A program made the translations under genes and the position numbers. From positions 5,039-49,952 of the forward strand of contig NZ_JH650783.1 of assembly GCF_000259195.1 (NCBI RefSeq): a stretch of DNA of 44,914 nt. The letters run 5' to 3'. The notes beneath the pieces are model-generated. The model ran no database searches, had not been told where the DNA came from, and saw only the letters and a list, made by a program, of their open reading frames with translations. The DNA comes from Pseudomonas donghuensis. Lineage in GTDB: Bacteria; Pseudomonadota; Gammaproteobacteria; Pseudomonadales; Pseudomonadaceae. Positions 26,946 through 35,089 of the stretch are shown piece after piece (the stretch's first letter is position 1; each line of letters begins with the position of its first letter).

Positions 26946-29702
26946 TCAGAACTTGTACTCGAGCATCCCGGTCAGGGTCCGGCCACGGGCCAGGGACAGG
27001 TTGTTGCTGTCGCCCATGGCCACGAAGTACGCCTGGTCGGTGAGGTTTTCCAGGCTCAGGGCCAGGTTCAGCTGCGGCGTCATCCAGTAGCTGCCGTACA
27101 GGTCGTAGACCTTGTACTGCGGCCACAGGGCCTGATCGAGGTAGGAGTAGTTGTGGGTGTCCAGGTTGGTGCCGTTGCCTTTGCTGTAACGCAGGCGGGC
27201 ACCGACATCGAGCTGGTTGTCGAGAAAACGCAAACCGACGGTGAGCGAACCGCGATCAGCCGGCATGTAGGTGGCGTTACCCATGATGTCGCCGCAGCGG
27301 CTGTAGTTGTTGAGCTCTGCATTGTCGAACGCCTCGCTCACCGGCACCCGCCGCATGATGATGCGATTACCGACCTTGAGCGGGCGCAGCACCGTGCCTA
27401 CGCGCTTGAGATCCTTGGCTCCCCCCAGGTAGAACTGCGGCGAGCAGAACTCGTTGCTGCCGATCATGTGGGTGTAGCTGAGCTTGCTGTAGAACCGCCC
27501 GGCGTCGTAATCCACGGCGTATTCCACGCCACGGAACTGGGTCTGCTGCTGGTTGTTCTGGTACGCCATGCGTCCGGTCGAGGTGCCTGCTGCGGTCAGG
27601 CCCGGCACATCGACGTTGATATCGAGGAACGAGAAGTTGTCGATCCGGGTGTCGAAGTAAGCGACCTTCATGCCCAGCCGATCGCCTTCACGGAACAACG
27701 ACTCCTTGAAGATGTTCACCCCCAGCTCCCAGTCGTGGGAGCGTTCGGCTTGCAGGAACGGGTTGGGGTAGACCATCTCGGCGCCACCGCCGCCGTGGGG
27801 ACGGCCGGACATGAACACTTCGGTGACCGAGGGTGGCCGCCAGCCACGGCCCCAACGGGTGTACAGCTGCAGCCAGTCGACACCCGGCTTGACGGCAATG
27901 CCGAAGGTCGGCGAGAAGCGCCCTTCTTCCTGTGCCTCGTCAAACAGCAGGTGCGTCGCCGGCTTGCCCAGGTCGGCCTCAAACGGTCCGTCCGGGTACA
28001 TCCACACGGTCATGCCGGTTTCACCCGTGAGCCGGTAGCGGTCATAGCGCAGGCCGGCATCCAGGGTCAGCCAGTTGCCGTGTTCGTACTGCATTTGCCC
28101 GAACAGGCTGGCCATGACGCGCTTGCCGCCCGGCGTCGACCCCTGAACGTAGGGGTAGGCTTCTTCGTTGCTGGCCGGCACGCGATCGGTGCGCGGCTTG
28201 AATTTGTCCTGGAACAGCTCGGTGCCGTAGTCGAACGTCAGCTGGTCGCTCGCCCCAAAGTAGAAGCGCGAGGTGTTCTGCAACTGCAGGCCCCAGGTAT
28301 CGGTCTGGAAGCGATCGCTGTAGGCCGCATAGTAGTTTCCGCTTTGCGGGCTGGCATTGTTGCCGGCATTCCAGCGATCCTGGCGGGTGCTGACGAAATA
28401 GAGCTTGGCCCTAAAATCGATCAGGTCGCTGTCGGGGCTGAAGCTGTAGTCGAGGGCGACGTTCTTGGCATTGATATCGTTGCTGCCGGAGCGCTGGTAG
28501 AAGTACTGGTCCTCGGTGTCGTTGAGCCAGGTCCAGGCATCCTTGCTGTCGGTGTCGGTCTCCATGTAGCTCAACTGCACGCGCTGATCCTGGGGCAGGT
28601 TCAGGCCCAGTTTGATCATCTGCGAACGGGTGACGCTGCCCATGTCTTCGACTTCACCCTTGAGCCAGTCGTCCCAGGCGGCGGGAAACTGGTTCTTCAG
28701 GCGAATCTCGGTGCCGAGGTTGTCTTCATTGTTGCTGCCCGCCCGGTAGTTGCCGAAATGGCGCTCACTGACGCCGAGCAAGACATCGCCGACTTCATTG
28801 CCGAACGCGAACAGCGCACTGCCATTGAAGTACGTGCCGTTACCCAGTTCACCGATACCGTGACCGGCGCGCAGGCGGCCGCCGTATTCCTTGCCGGCAC
28901 CGAGAAACTCGCTGGCCTGCACGGTGTTGAAACTGGCAATACCACCGATGACCCCGGCGCCGCCCATGCCTGAGCGCGAACCTTTTTCGATCTCGACACT
29001 GCTGATGAACTCCGGGTCAACGAACATCACCCCGTTGCGCTGCTGGTGACCGTTGACGTTGAAGTTCTGGCGCATGCCGTCGATGTTCATGTTGACCCGG
29101 CCGTAGTCCTGCACGCCGCGGATATTCACCGACAGGCCCGGGTCGCGCTGGTTGACGGCGGTGTAGACGCCGGCGGTTTCTTCGAGCATGTCGGCGGCAT
29201 GGCGCGGCGGGCGCTTGTCGATCTGCTCGCGGGTGATGACGCTGACCGAACGGGGAGTCTGATAAACCCAATCGGCATCGCTGTTCGAGTCGACATGCGT
29301 GGCGCCCAGCTCCAGCGCCTGGCCGTCGTCGCTCACCCGCTCCAGGCCGACCCGGTCGGAGCCGCTGAAGCGATAGCGCACGGGCGAGCCGCGCAACAAC
29401 AGGCCAAGCCCTTCCTGTGCCGAATGCTCGCCGCGCAAGCCTTCACTGCGCAGGCCTGCCAGCTTGCGGCTGTCGAAGAACACCTGCACCCCGGCCTGTT
29501 CGGCGAAGGCCAGCACAGCACTGTCCAGGGCCTGGGCGGGAATGTCGAAGTGGATCAGCGCGGTGCGCTGGCTGGGTGTCGCGGGCTCGGCCGCCTGGAC
29601 GCTGCCAATCCCCATCGGCAAGGTCCAGGCGCCCAGCATCAGGCTGCTGGCAAGGGCTACCCGACCGAGCGGCCGGGTGCGTCGTTGGTGTGGATTGCTC
29701 AC
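26946..29702 (-). CDS. hasR: TonB-dependent heme/hemophore receptor HasR with signalling domain
   Basis: The 918-residue outer-membrane receptor has a signal peptide (cleavage near SVQA, residue 37), a secretin/TonB N-terminal signalling domain (about 48-125), a plug (about 145-270) and a beta barrel ending LTGMLEYKF with a terminal Phe. The plug contains H219 (NVNGHQQRNG). H636 lies in GRPHGGGG between WRPPS and NPFLQAER, the position of the barrel heme-ligand His in Serratia HasR. It takes heme from HasA and signals to HasS. Start: GTG 29702, weak ribosome site, needed for the signal peptide. A Fur-like box lies just upstream. Confidence 0.95.
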   Translation of the reverse strand: MSNPHQRRTRPLGRVALASSLMLGAWTLPMGIGSVQAAEPATPSQRTALIHFDIPAQALDSAVLAFAEQAGVQVFFDSRKLAGLRSEGLRGEHSAQEGLGLLLRGSPVRYRFSGSDRVGLERVSDDGQALELGATHVDSNSDADWVYQTPRSVSVITREQIDKRPPRHAADMLEETAGVYTAVNQRDPGLSVNIRGVQDYGRVNMNIDGMRQNFNVNGHQQRNGVMFVDPEFISSVEIEKGSRSGMGGAGVIGGIASFNTVQASEFLGAGKEYGGRLRAGHGIGELGNGTYFNGSALFAFGNEVGDVLLGVSERHFGNYRAGSNNEDNLGTEIRLKNQFPAAWDDWLKGEVEDMGSVTRSQMIKLGLNLPQDQRVQLSYMETDTDSKDAWTWLNDTEDQYFYQRSGSNDINAKNVALDYSFSPDSDLIDFRAKLYFVSTRQDRWNAGNNASPQSGNYYAAYSDRFQTDTWGLQLQNTSRFYFGASDQLTFDYGTELFQDKFKPRTDRVPASNEEAYPYVQGSTPGGKRVMASLFGQMQYEHGNWLTLDAGLRYDRYRLTGETGMTVWMYPDGPFEADLGKPATHLLFDEAQEEGRFSPTFGIAVKPGVDWLQLYTRWGRGWRPPSVTEVFMSGRPHGGGGAEMVYPNPFLQAERSHDWELGVNIFKESLFREGDRLGMKVAYFDTRIDNFSFLDINVDVPGLTAAGTSTGRMAYQNNQQQTQFRGVEYAVDYDAGRFYSKLSYTHMIGSNEFCSPQFYLGGAKDLKRVGTVLRPLKVGNRIIMRRVPVSEAFDNAELNNYSRCGDIMGNATYMPADRGSLTVGLRFLDNQLDVGARLRYSKGNGTNLDTHNYSYLDQALWPQYKVYDLYGSYWMTPQLNLALSLENLTDQAYFVAMGDSNNLSLARGRTLTGMLEYKF

Positions 29703-29731
29703 GTCTGTTGCTCGCTGTGTTGGCGTTTTCT

Positions 29732-29750
29732 AGTAATGAAAATCAATCTC
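29732..29750. promoter_or_regulatory. Fur-like box upstream of hasR
   Basis: The 19 bases match the consensus GATAATGATAATCATTATC at 14 positions, with the core TAATGA.AATCA intact. It is 30 bases upstream of the hasR GTG, where Fur would block transcription. The match was counted by eye. Confidence 0.6.
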
Positions 29751-29817
29751 AACAAACAGACGTGCAACGTGGGGAAAGTCAGTAAAGAAATTTCAAAAGA
29801 AATTTAACCCGTGAACA

Positions 29818-30279
29818 TCAGACGCCGCAGGTGAGCGCCGATTGCCCTTGTTTACGGTCCTTGCCGCTGTTTTCGATGATCGATGCCGTCACCGCAACCT
29901 CATCGCCGCTGGCCGACATGTCACCGTCTTCGGCCACCCGGTAGCCCAGTTTGCGAAACAGCATACGTACCTGATCGGGCGGCGCATCAAAATAGATCCC
30001 GTGCCATTCATAGCCGATGAATACCGCCGTGACCTTGATGCCATGGAAGGGCAGGTCGACCGGGTAGCTCACCTCCTCTTCCTGCGCCTCGGCAGGCAGG
30101 GCCTGACGCTTGGCAATCGCCTTGTCGAAGTAAGGCTCAAGCGGTGCACCGAACTCGCAGGTGGCGGGGTCGAACTGCACCAGGTTGTCGTCGGCCGCCA
30201 GCACCTGAGTGCTGCACAATCCGAGCAGCAAGGCGCCGGAGAGGGATGAAGCAATACACGCGAGAAAACCACTGGCCAT
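29818..30279 (-). CDS. Uncharacterised exported protein between hasS and hasR
   Basis: The 153-residue protein starts with a clear signal peptide (hydrophobic core LSGALLLGLCST, cleavage near VLA-ADD, residue 29), so it is periplasmic or secreted. I do not recognise a family. The mature part has Cys42 and a C-terminal cysteine (ALTCGV), which could pair, the motif VDLPFHGIKVTAVFIGYEWHG and RMLFRKLGYRV. It has an AGGGAT site before ATG 30279. It is on the same strand as the has genes, 76 bases after hasS and just upstream of the hasR promoter region. Its position suggests a role in heme uptake or signalling; this is inference. Confidence 0.75.
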   Translation of the reverse strand: MASGFLACIASSLSGALLLGLCSTQVLAADDNLVQFDPATCEFGAPLEPYFDKAIAKRQALPAEAQEEEVSYPVDLPFHGIKVTAVFIGYEWHGIYFDAPPDQVRMLFRKLGYRVAEDGDMSASGDEVAVTASIIENSGKDRKQGQSALTCGV

Positions 30280-30355
30280 ATCCCTGCCTTCAGATCATCG
30301 TGAAAACGCCAGTTTCGTGGAAAAAACCGCTGCCGACAATCGCCCGCCAAGGCAC

Positions 30356-31426
30356 TCAATAGATCAGGGTCAGCCCCGGCAGATCCAGCCGACTGACCTT
30401 GAGTTCATCGGTCAGCAGGCCCAGCGCGGCGTCCAGGTTATCCAGACGAAACATGCCGCTGACTTCACGCCGTGCCAGGGCCTGATCGGTGATCAGCAGG
30501 TGCCCGCTACGATAGCGATTGAGTTGCGCGGCCACCTCAGCCAGCGGTTCGCGCTCGAACACCAGCACGCCGCGCTGCCAGGCGGTGGCACGACGCACGT
30601 CCTGCTCAGGCCACAGGCGAATACCGTGGGTCGTGTCGTAGCGCAGGCTCTGACCTTCCTTGAGCAACTGCTCGCCGCTGCCCGTTTGCGCGGCGTCCTG
30701 CAAGGTAACCGCAACACTGTGCTCGAGCATGCCGACCCAGGTGCCGCCATCAGGCTCGGGGCCCACCACGAAACGCGTGCCCAGGGCACGGCTGCTGCCC
30801 CCTGCCCGCTCGACCACGAAAGGCCGTTGTTCGGTGCCGGAGACCGGCGCAACAGTAAACACCGCTTCACCGGCCAACAGGCGCACACGACGTTCGCTGT
30901 CGCTGTAGGCCAGCTCGATGCCACTGTGACTGTCCAGGTCGACCTGGCTGCCATCGGGCAAACTCACCCGGCGCACTTCACCTTTGGCCGTTGCGTAATC
31001 GGCGTGCAATGCCAAGGAAACGCTGGGCAACTGATCCACAGCGACAACCGCCAGCACCCATGCAGCCGTAGCGCTCAATGCCCAGCGCAAGCGTGAACGG
31101 CGTCGGCGCCCGGCCAGTGGACGGGCCACGGCAAGCGACGCCCTTGGCGCACCCTGGTCAAGCGAGCCAAGACGGCCAAGGTCGGCCCAGGTCGCCTGGG
31201 CAAACGCCAGCGCCTGGGCATGGCGCGGATCACTGGCCAACCAGCGCGCCAGCGCCTGCTCCTGCTCGGTTCTCAACGGGCCGGCGCTGAGCAGCACCGC
31301 CCACTCGGCGGCCTGCTCGCGAATGGCTTGCTCTGGCGAGTTCTGGCTGGTCACACGGTTCTCTCGAGTTCTGGTTATGTGAGTGCTGACGTCTGAAGGC
31401 GCATTTCCCAGTAAACCGTTCGTCAT
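30356..31426 (-). CDS. hasS: FecR-type anti-sigma factor HasS
   Basis: The 356-residue protein has a cytoplasmic anti-sigma region (AIREQAAEWAVLLSAGPL, ARWLASDPRHAQALAFAQ), one transmembrane helix (about LRWALSATAAWVLAVVAVDQ) and a periplasmic FecR domain (GSQVDLDSHSGIELAYS, RRVRLLAGEAVFTV) ending in a region for contact with the receptor. It holds HasI inactive until heme-loaded HasA docks on HasR. ATG 31426 overlaps the hasI TGA, with AGGA upstream. A GTG at 31354 with GAGAG upstream is an alternative that removes a 24-residue tail. Confidence 0.9.
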   Translation of the reverse strand: MTNGLLGNAPSDVSTHITRTRENRVTSQNSPEQAIREQAAEWAVLLSAGPLRTEQEQALARWLASDPRHAQALAFAQATWADLGRLGSLDQGAPRASLAVARPLAGRRRRSRLRWALSATAAWVLAVVAVDQLPSVSLALHADYATAKGEVRRVSLPDGSQVDLDSHSGIELAYSDSERRVRLLAGEAVFTVAPVSGTEQRPFVVERAGGSSRALGTRFVVGPEPDGGTWVGMLEHSVAVTLQDAAQTGSGEQLLKEGQSLRYDTTHGIRLWPEQDVRRATAWQRGVLVFEREPLAEVAAQLNRYRSGHLLITDQALARREVSGMFRLDNLDAALGLLTDELKVSRLDLPGLTLIY

Positions 31427-31926
31427 CCTGGTTCCTGCAGACACTGCATCACATAGGCCAAGGCCTTGGCCAGATGCTTCTGCACCGAGCTGTCGGAAAT
31501 GTCCAGCGCGCGCGCCACCTCGGCGTGGGTCATGCCTTCCAGGCGGTTGAGGCGGAACACGTCCTGGGTACGCGGCGGCAAGTCGGCCAGCGCCCTGCGC
31601 AGGCGGCGCATGTGCTGTTCAGTGGCGGCATGTTCATCCAGGCCCGGGCGGTCTTCGACGATGGTTTCCAGTGCCTCGTGAGGCACCGAATCGGTCTTGC
31701 GCCGTTGCTGCTGACGAACATGATCGATCATCAGATTGTGCGCAGTGCGATAGAGATAGGCCGGGGTGTTGTCGATCCGTTCATGGCCCTGTTGCTCGGC
31801 CAGGCGCAGAAAGCTCTCCTGCACCAGGTCGGCAGCCAGTTGCGGATCACGCACCTTGCGCGTCAACACCCCCTGCAAGGTTTTCGCGTGCTTGAGGAAC
31901 AGCCGCTTCAAGTCGGACTCCGCCAC
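31423..31926 (-). CDS. hasI: ECF sigma factor HasI
   Basis: The 167-residue protein has region 2 (AADLVQESFLRLAEQ, AYLYRTAHNLMIDHVRQ) and region 4 (LPPRTQDVFRLNRLEGMTHAEVARAL, then SVQKHLAKAL) of FecI-type ECF sigma factors, and no other domain. It directs transcription of the has genes when released by HasS. The start is GTG 31926 with GGGAG five bases upstream. It heads the cluster, overlaps hasS by four bases, and has a Fur-like box about 44 bases before its start. Confidence 0.93.
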   Translation of the reverse strand: MAESDLKRLFLKHAKTLQGVLTRKVRDPQLAADLVQESFLRLAEQQGHERIDNTPAYLYRTAHNLMIDHVRQQQRRKTDSVPHEALETIVEDRPGLDEHAATEQHMRRLRRALADLPPRTQDVFRLNRLEGMTHAEVARALDISDSSVQKHLAKALAYVMQCLQEPG

Positions 31927-31969
31927 GCGAACTCCCTGTGGATGGCCGGAAGAAGGCGGTATGCTACTC

Positions 31970-31988
31970 GTTAGTGAGAATCACTTGC
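31970..31988. promoter_or_regulatory. Fur-like box upstream of hasI
   Basis: The 19 bases match the consensus GATAATGATAATCATTATC at 13 positions, including GAGAATCA around the centre. The distance to the hasI GTG is 44 bases. Counted by eye. Confidence 0.55.
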
Positions 31989-31993
31989 AACTT

Positions 31994-32024
31994 CACCCCG
32001 ACACGCCTTGCACGCGCCGGGGTG
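31994..32024. other. Hairpin between hasI and radA
   Basis: CACCCCG (31994-32000) pairs with CGGGGTG (32018-32024). It lies just after the radA stop on the minus strand but is not followed by a T-run, so a terminator role is uncertain. Confidence 0.4.
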
Positions 32025-32030
32025 CGCAGG

Positions 32031-33398
32031 TCACTCGAACAGCGCGTCCAGTGCCTGCTCAAGCCGGGTCACGGCAATCACCTGCAATCCGGGCGGCGCT
32101 TCCTTCGGTGCGTTGCCCTTGGGCACGATGGCACGCTTGAAGCCATGCTTGGCCGCTTCCTTCAGACGCTCCTGGCCACTGGGTACCGGGCGTACTTCGC
32201 CGGACAGGCCGACCTCGCCAAACACCAGCAGGCCGTTGTCCAGCGGGCGGTTGCGCAGGCTGGACATGATCGCCGCCATCAGCGCCAGGTCGGAGGCTGT
32301 CTCCAGCACCTTGACCCCGCCGACCACGTTGAGGAATACGTCCTGATCGTGGGTAGGGATGCCGCCATGGCGATGCAGCACCGCCAGAAGCATCGCCAGG
32401 CGGTTCTGGTCCAGGCCGAGGGTAACCCGCCGCGGGTTGGACAGGTGGCTGTCATCGACCAGCGCCTGTACCTCCACCAGCATCGGCCGGGTGCCTTCCC
32501 AAGTGGCCATGACCACACTGCCCGGCACCTCTTCCTGGGCACGCGTGAGAAAGATCGCCGACGGGTTGGAAACTTCCTTCAAGCCACGGTCGGTCATGCC
32601 GAATACACCCAGCTCGTTGACCGCGCCAAAACGGTTCTTCACCGCGCGTAACAGGCGCAGGCGGCCGTCGGACTCGCCCTCGAAATACAGCACGGTATCG
32701 ACCATGTGCTCGAGCACCCGCGGCCCGGCCAGCGCGCCTTCCTTGGTCACGTGACCGACCAGGAAGATCGCCGTGCCGCTCTGCTTGGCATAGCGCACCA
32801 GCAACGCCGCACTCTCGCGCACCTGGGAAACGCCGCCGGGAGCCGACTGCAACTGTTCGGTGAAGATGGTCTGGATCGAGTCGATGACCATCACCTTGGG
32901 CTTCTCGACCCGCGCCGTGGCGATAATGGTTTCGATGCAGGTTTCGGTCATCACCCGCAGTTTGTCCTGGGGCAGGCCCAGGCGCCGGGCACGCATCGCC
33001 ACCTGTTGTTGCGACTCTTCGCCGGTGACATACAGCGCCGACATGCGCGTGGCGATGGCGCACAGGGTCTGCAGGAGGATGGTCGACTTGCCGATCCCCG
33101 GGTCGCCGCCGATCAGCACCACCGAGCCATCGACCAGGCCGCCGCCGAGCACCCGGTCCAGTTCGGCGCTGGCGGTGGTGAAGCGCGGGATTTCTTCGAC
33201 GCTGACTTCGGCCAGGGTCTTGATCTGCGCCTGTTGCCCAGCCCAGCCGGTGCGCCCGCTGGGGGCCGCGGCGGCGCCGCTTTCCAGCACGGTCTCGACC
33301 AGGGTGTTCCAGGCGCCGCATTCAGCGCATTGCCCGGCCCATTTCGGGAAGGTGGCGCCGCACTCGGTGCAGCCGTACATGCGCTTGGCCTTGGCCAT
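32031..33398 (-). CDS. radA: DNA repair protein RadA (Sms)
   Basis: The 455-residue ATPase helps branch migration of recombination intermediates. Visible are the N-terminal zinc finger (C10, C13, C24, C27 within GCTECG and GQCAECG), Walker A GGDPGIGKST, the RadA-specific KNRFG motif (AVKNRFGAVNELG) and the C-terminal Lon-like domain (GEVGLSGEVRPVPSGQERLKEA). ATG 33398 follows AGAGGACC. Length and order are normal for the family. Confidence 0.98.
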   Translation of the reverse strand: MAKAKRMYGCTECGATFPKWAGQCAECGAWNTLVETVLESGAAAAPSGRTGWAGQQAQIKTLAEVSVEEIPRFTTASAELDRVLGGGLVDGSVVLIGGDPGIGKSTILLQTLCAIATRMSALYVTGEESQQQVAMRARRLGLPQDKLRVMTETCIETIIATARVEKPKVMVIDSIQTIFTEQLQSAPGGVSQVRESAALLVRYAKQSGTAIFLVGHVTKEGALAGPRVLEHMVDTVLYFEGESDGRLRLLRAVKNRFGAVNELGVFGMTDRGLKEVSNPSAIFLTRAQEEVPGSVVMATWEGTRPMLVEVQALVDDSHLSNPRRVTLGLDQNRLAMLLAVLHRHGGIPTHDQDVFLNVVGGVKVLETASDLALMAAIMSSLRNRPLDNGLLVFGEVGLSGEVRPVPSGQERLKEAAKHGFKRAIVPKGNAPKEAPPGLQVIAVTRLEQALDALFE

Positions 33399-33572
33399 GG
33401 GACGGTCCTCTGGAAAAAGGCACCATCATAGCCGACCTCGACAGCCTGGGCGGGCACAGAAAACCACAAAACTATTCGGTATAACCGCAGTCTGTTGCAG
33501 CAGCGCGGAGCATGAAGCGCATAGCTGATTTACACTGCGTTTACCAATCTCATCTGTTACAAGGAATAAACC

Positions 33573-33986
33573 ATGGGCGTGCTCAGTGAATTCAAGGCCT
33601 TCGCGGTCAAAGGGAATGTCGTCGATATGGCCGTCGGTATCATTATCGGTGCCGCCTTTGGCAAAATCGTTTCATCTTTCGTAGGTGATGTGATCATGCC
33701 ACCGATCGGTCTGCTGATCGGCGGCGTCGATTTCAGTGACCTGGCGGTAACCCTCAAAGCCGCCGAAGGCGACATACCGGCCGTGGTAATGGCCTATGGC
33801 AAATTCATTCAGACCATCCTCGACTTCATCATCGTCGCCTTCGCGATCTTCATGGGCATCAAGGTCATCAACCGCCTGAAACGCGAAGAAGCCGCCGCAC
33901 CCACCCTGCCGCCGGTACCCAGCAAAGAAGAAGAGCTGCTCACCGAGATCCGCGACCTGCTCAAGGCGCAGAATCGGCAACCCTGA
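33573..33986 (+). CDS. mscL: Large-conductance mechanosensitive channel MscL
   Basis: The 137-residue inner-membrane protein forms a pentameric pore that opens on hypo-osmotic shock. It has the N-terminal helix SEFKAFAVKGNVVDMAVG, TM1 (IIIGAAFGKIVSSFVGDVIMPPIG), TM2 (FIQTILDFIIVAFAIFMGIK) and a charged C-terminal bundle (EEELLTEIRDLLKAQ). AAGGA is seven bases before the ATG. It faces fpr across a shared terminator. Confidence 0.98.
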   Translation: MGVLSEFKAFAVKGNVVDMAVGIIIGAAFGKIVSSFVGDVIMPPIGLLIGGVDFSDLAVTLKAAEGDIPAVVMAYGKFIQTILDFIIVAFAIFMGIKVINRLKREEAAAPTLPPVPSKEEELLTEIRDLLKAQNRQP

Positions 33987-33999
33987 GTGCAGGGATAAA

Positions 34000-34025
34000 A
34001 AAACGGCGCCTGCGGGCGCCGTTTT
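34000..34025. terminator. Bidirectional terminator between mscL and fpr
   Basis: AAAACGGCGCC (34000-34010) and GGCGCCGTTTT (34015-34025) pair perfectly around TGCG. A-run on one side and T-run on the other serve both convergent genes. Confidence 0.92.
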
Positions 34026-34034
34026 GCTTGCGGC

Positions 34035-34811
34035 TTACCAGTAGGTCTCGACGGCTACCTGGCCGGGGCGGCGGCTGAGGCTGAGGTTCATGTCACGTTG
34101 TTTGAGCACTTTGCGGGTGTCATCGACCATCTGCGGGTTGCCGCAGAGCATCACCCGCGAATGTTCCGGGGTCAGCGCCAGGCCTGCTGCGCGTTCCAGA
34201 TCGCCATTCTCGATCAGGGTGGTGATGCGCAGGTTCAGGGCGCCGGGATGCTGTTCACGGGTAACGATCGGGATGAACTGCAGCTTGCCGGCAAATTCCG
34301 CCAGGTAGTCGCGTTGCTCAAGGCCCGCGATCAGCTCCAGGTACGCCAGCTCCCGGGCTTCGCGCACCGAGTAGACCAGCTTGATCGATTCGAAGCGCTC
34401 CCACACCTCGAAGTCCTGGAGGATCGACAGGAACGGCGCAATACCGGTGCCGGTTGCCAGCAGCCACAGGTCGCGGCCGTCGACAAAGCGGTCGAGGGTC
34501 AGGTAACCAAAGGCCTGGCGATCGATCAGCAGGCTGTCGCCTTCGCCCAGTCGGCTCAGTTCACTGGTGAACTCACCGCCCGGCACCACGATGGAAAAGA
34601 AATCCAAGTGCTCGTCGAACGGCGAGGACACCATCGAATAAGCGCGCCAGACCACGCTGCCGTCAGCCTTGGTCACCCCTAGGCGGGCGAACTGGCCGGC
34701 ACGAAAACGAAAGCCCTGGTCGCGGCTGGTACGCAGGCTGAACAGGCTGGGGGTCAGTGGCTGGACGTCGAGCAGCGTCTGGCGGGTGAACTTTTCAGCA
34801 CTGGCAGTCAT
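34035..34811 (-). CDS. fpr: Ferredoxin/flavodoxin-NADP+ reductase
   Basis: The 258-residue flavoprotein moves electrons between NADPH and ferredoxin or flavodoxin. FAD contact is R56-A-Y58-S59-M-V-S62. The NADP part has GTGIAPFLSILQDFE and VMLCGNPQMVDDT. The C-terminus ends ETYW with a terminal aromatic residue over the flavin, as in the bacterial FPR subclass. ATG 34811 has GGAG seven bases upstream; a 25-residue upstream extension is discarded. Length agrees with Pseudomonas FprA. Confidence 0.96.
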   Translation of the reverse strand: MTASAEKFTRQTLLDVQPLTPSLFSLRTSRDQGFRFRAGQFARLGVTKADGSVVWRAYSMVSSPFDEHLDFFSIVVPGGEFTSELSRLGEGDSLLIDRQAFGYLTLDRFVDGRDLWLLATGTGIAPFLSILQDFEVWERFESIKLVYSVREARELAYLELIAGLEQRDYLAEFAGKLQFIPIVTREQHPGALNLRITTLIENGDLERAAGLALTPEHSRVMLCGNPQMVDDTRKVLKQRDMNLSLSRRPGQVAVETYW

Positions 34812-34974
34812 GACTCGCTCCAAAGAAAAGATGGCCCAGTGTCGCGCAAACGCTGCGGGATAAACACCGTTGGTTTGTAGTGGCATCGACCAGTGGCGTG
34901 GTCAGCACCAGTGATAGCCAATTGATTTCAAACCGATATCAAACAACTACGCCACTGTGTGCTAAAGAACATCC

Positions 34975-35000
34975 CTGTAGAAATGTTCACATTTCTATAG
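34975..35000. promoter_or_regulatory. Inverted repeat upstream of ppoR (candidate operator)
   Basis: An 11-base arm from 34975 (CTGTAGAAATG) faces 34990-35000 (CATTTCTATAG) around TTCA, with one G-T mismatch. The inner 8+8 bases are perfect. It is 90 bases before the ppoR ATG in an AT-rich gap shared with fpr. Confidence 0.5.
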
Positions 35001-35089
35001 CCAAAAAACCCAACAAAATCGTGGGACATTTCCTACACTACTTTCCACCTTTATTCAGTTGTTGGATCCATCAACGAGAGACTGGCCCC

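Noticed and set aside
26883..28973. 696-residue plus-strand frame opposite hasR
   Set aside because: Antisense of the receptor gene; no motifs.
29788..29805. AAATTTC/GAAATTT palindrome upstream of hasR
   Set aside because: Low-complexity AT repeat in an AT-rich gap; it could be an operator but there is no match to a known site.
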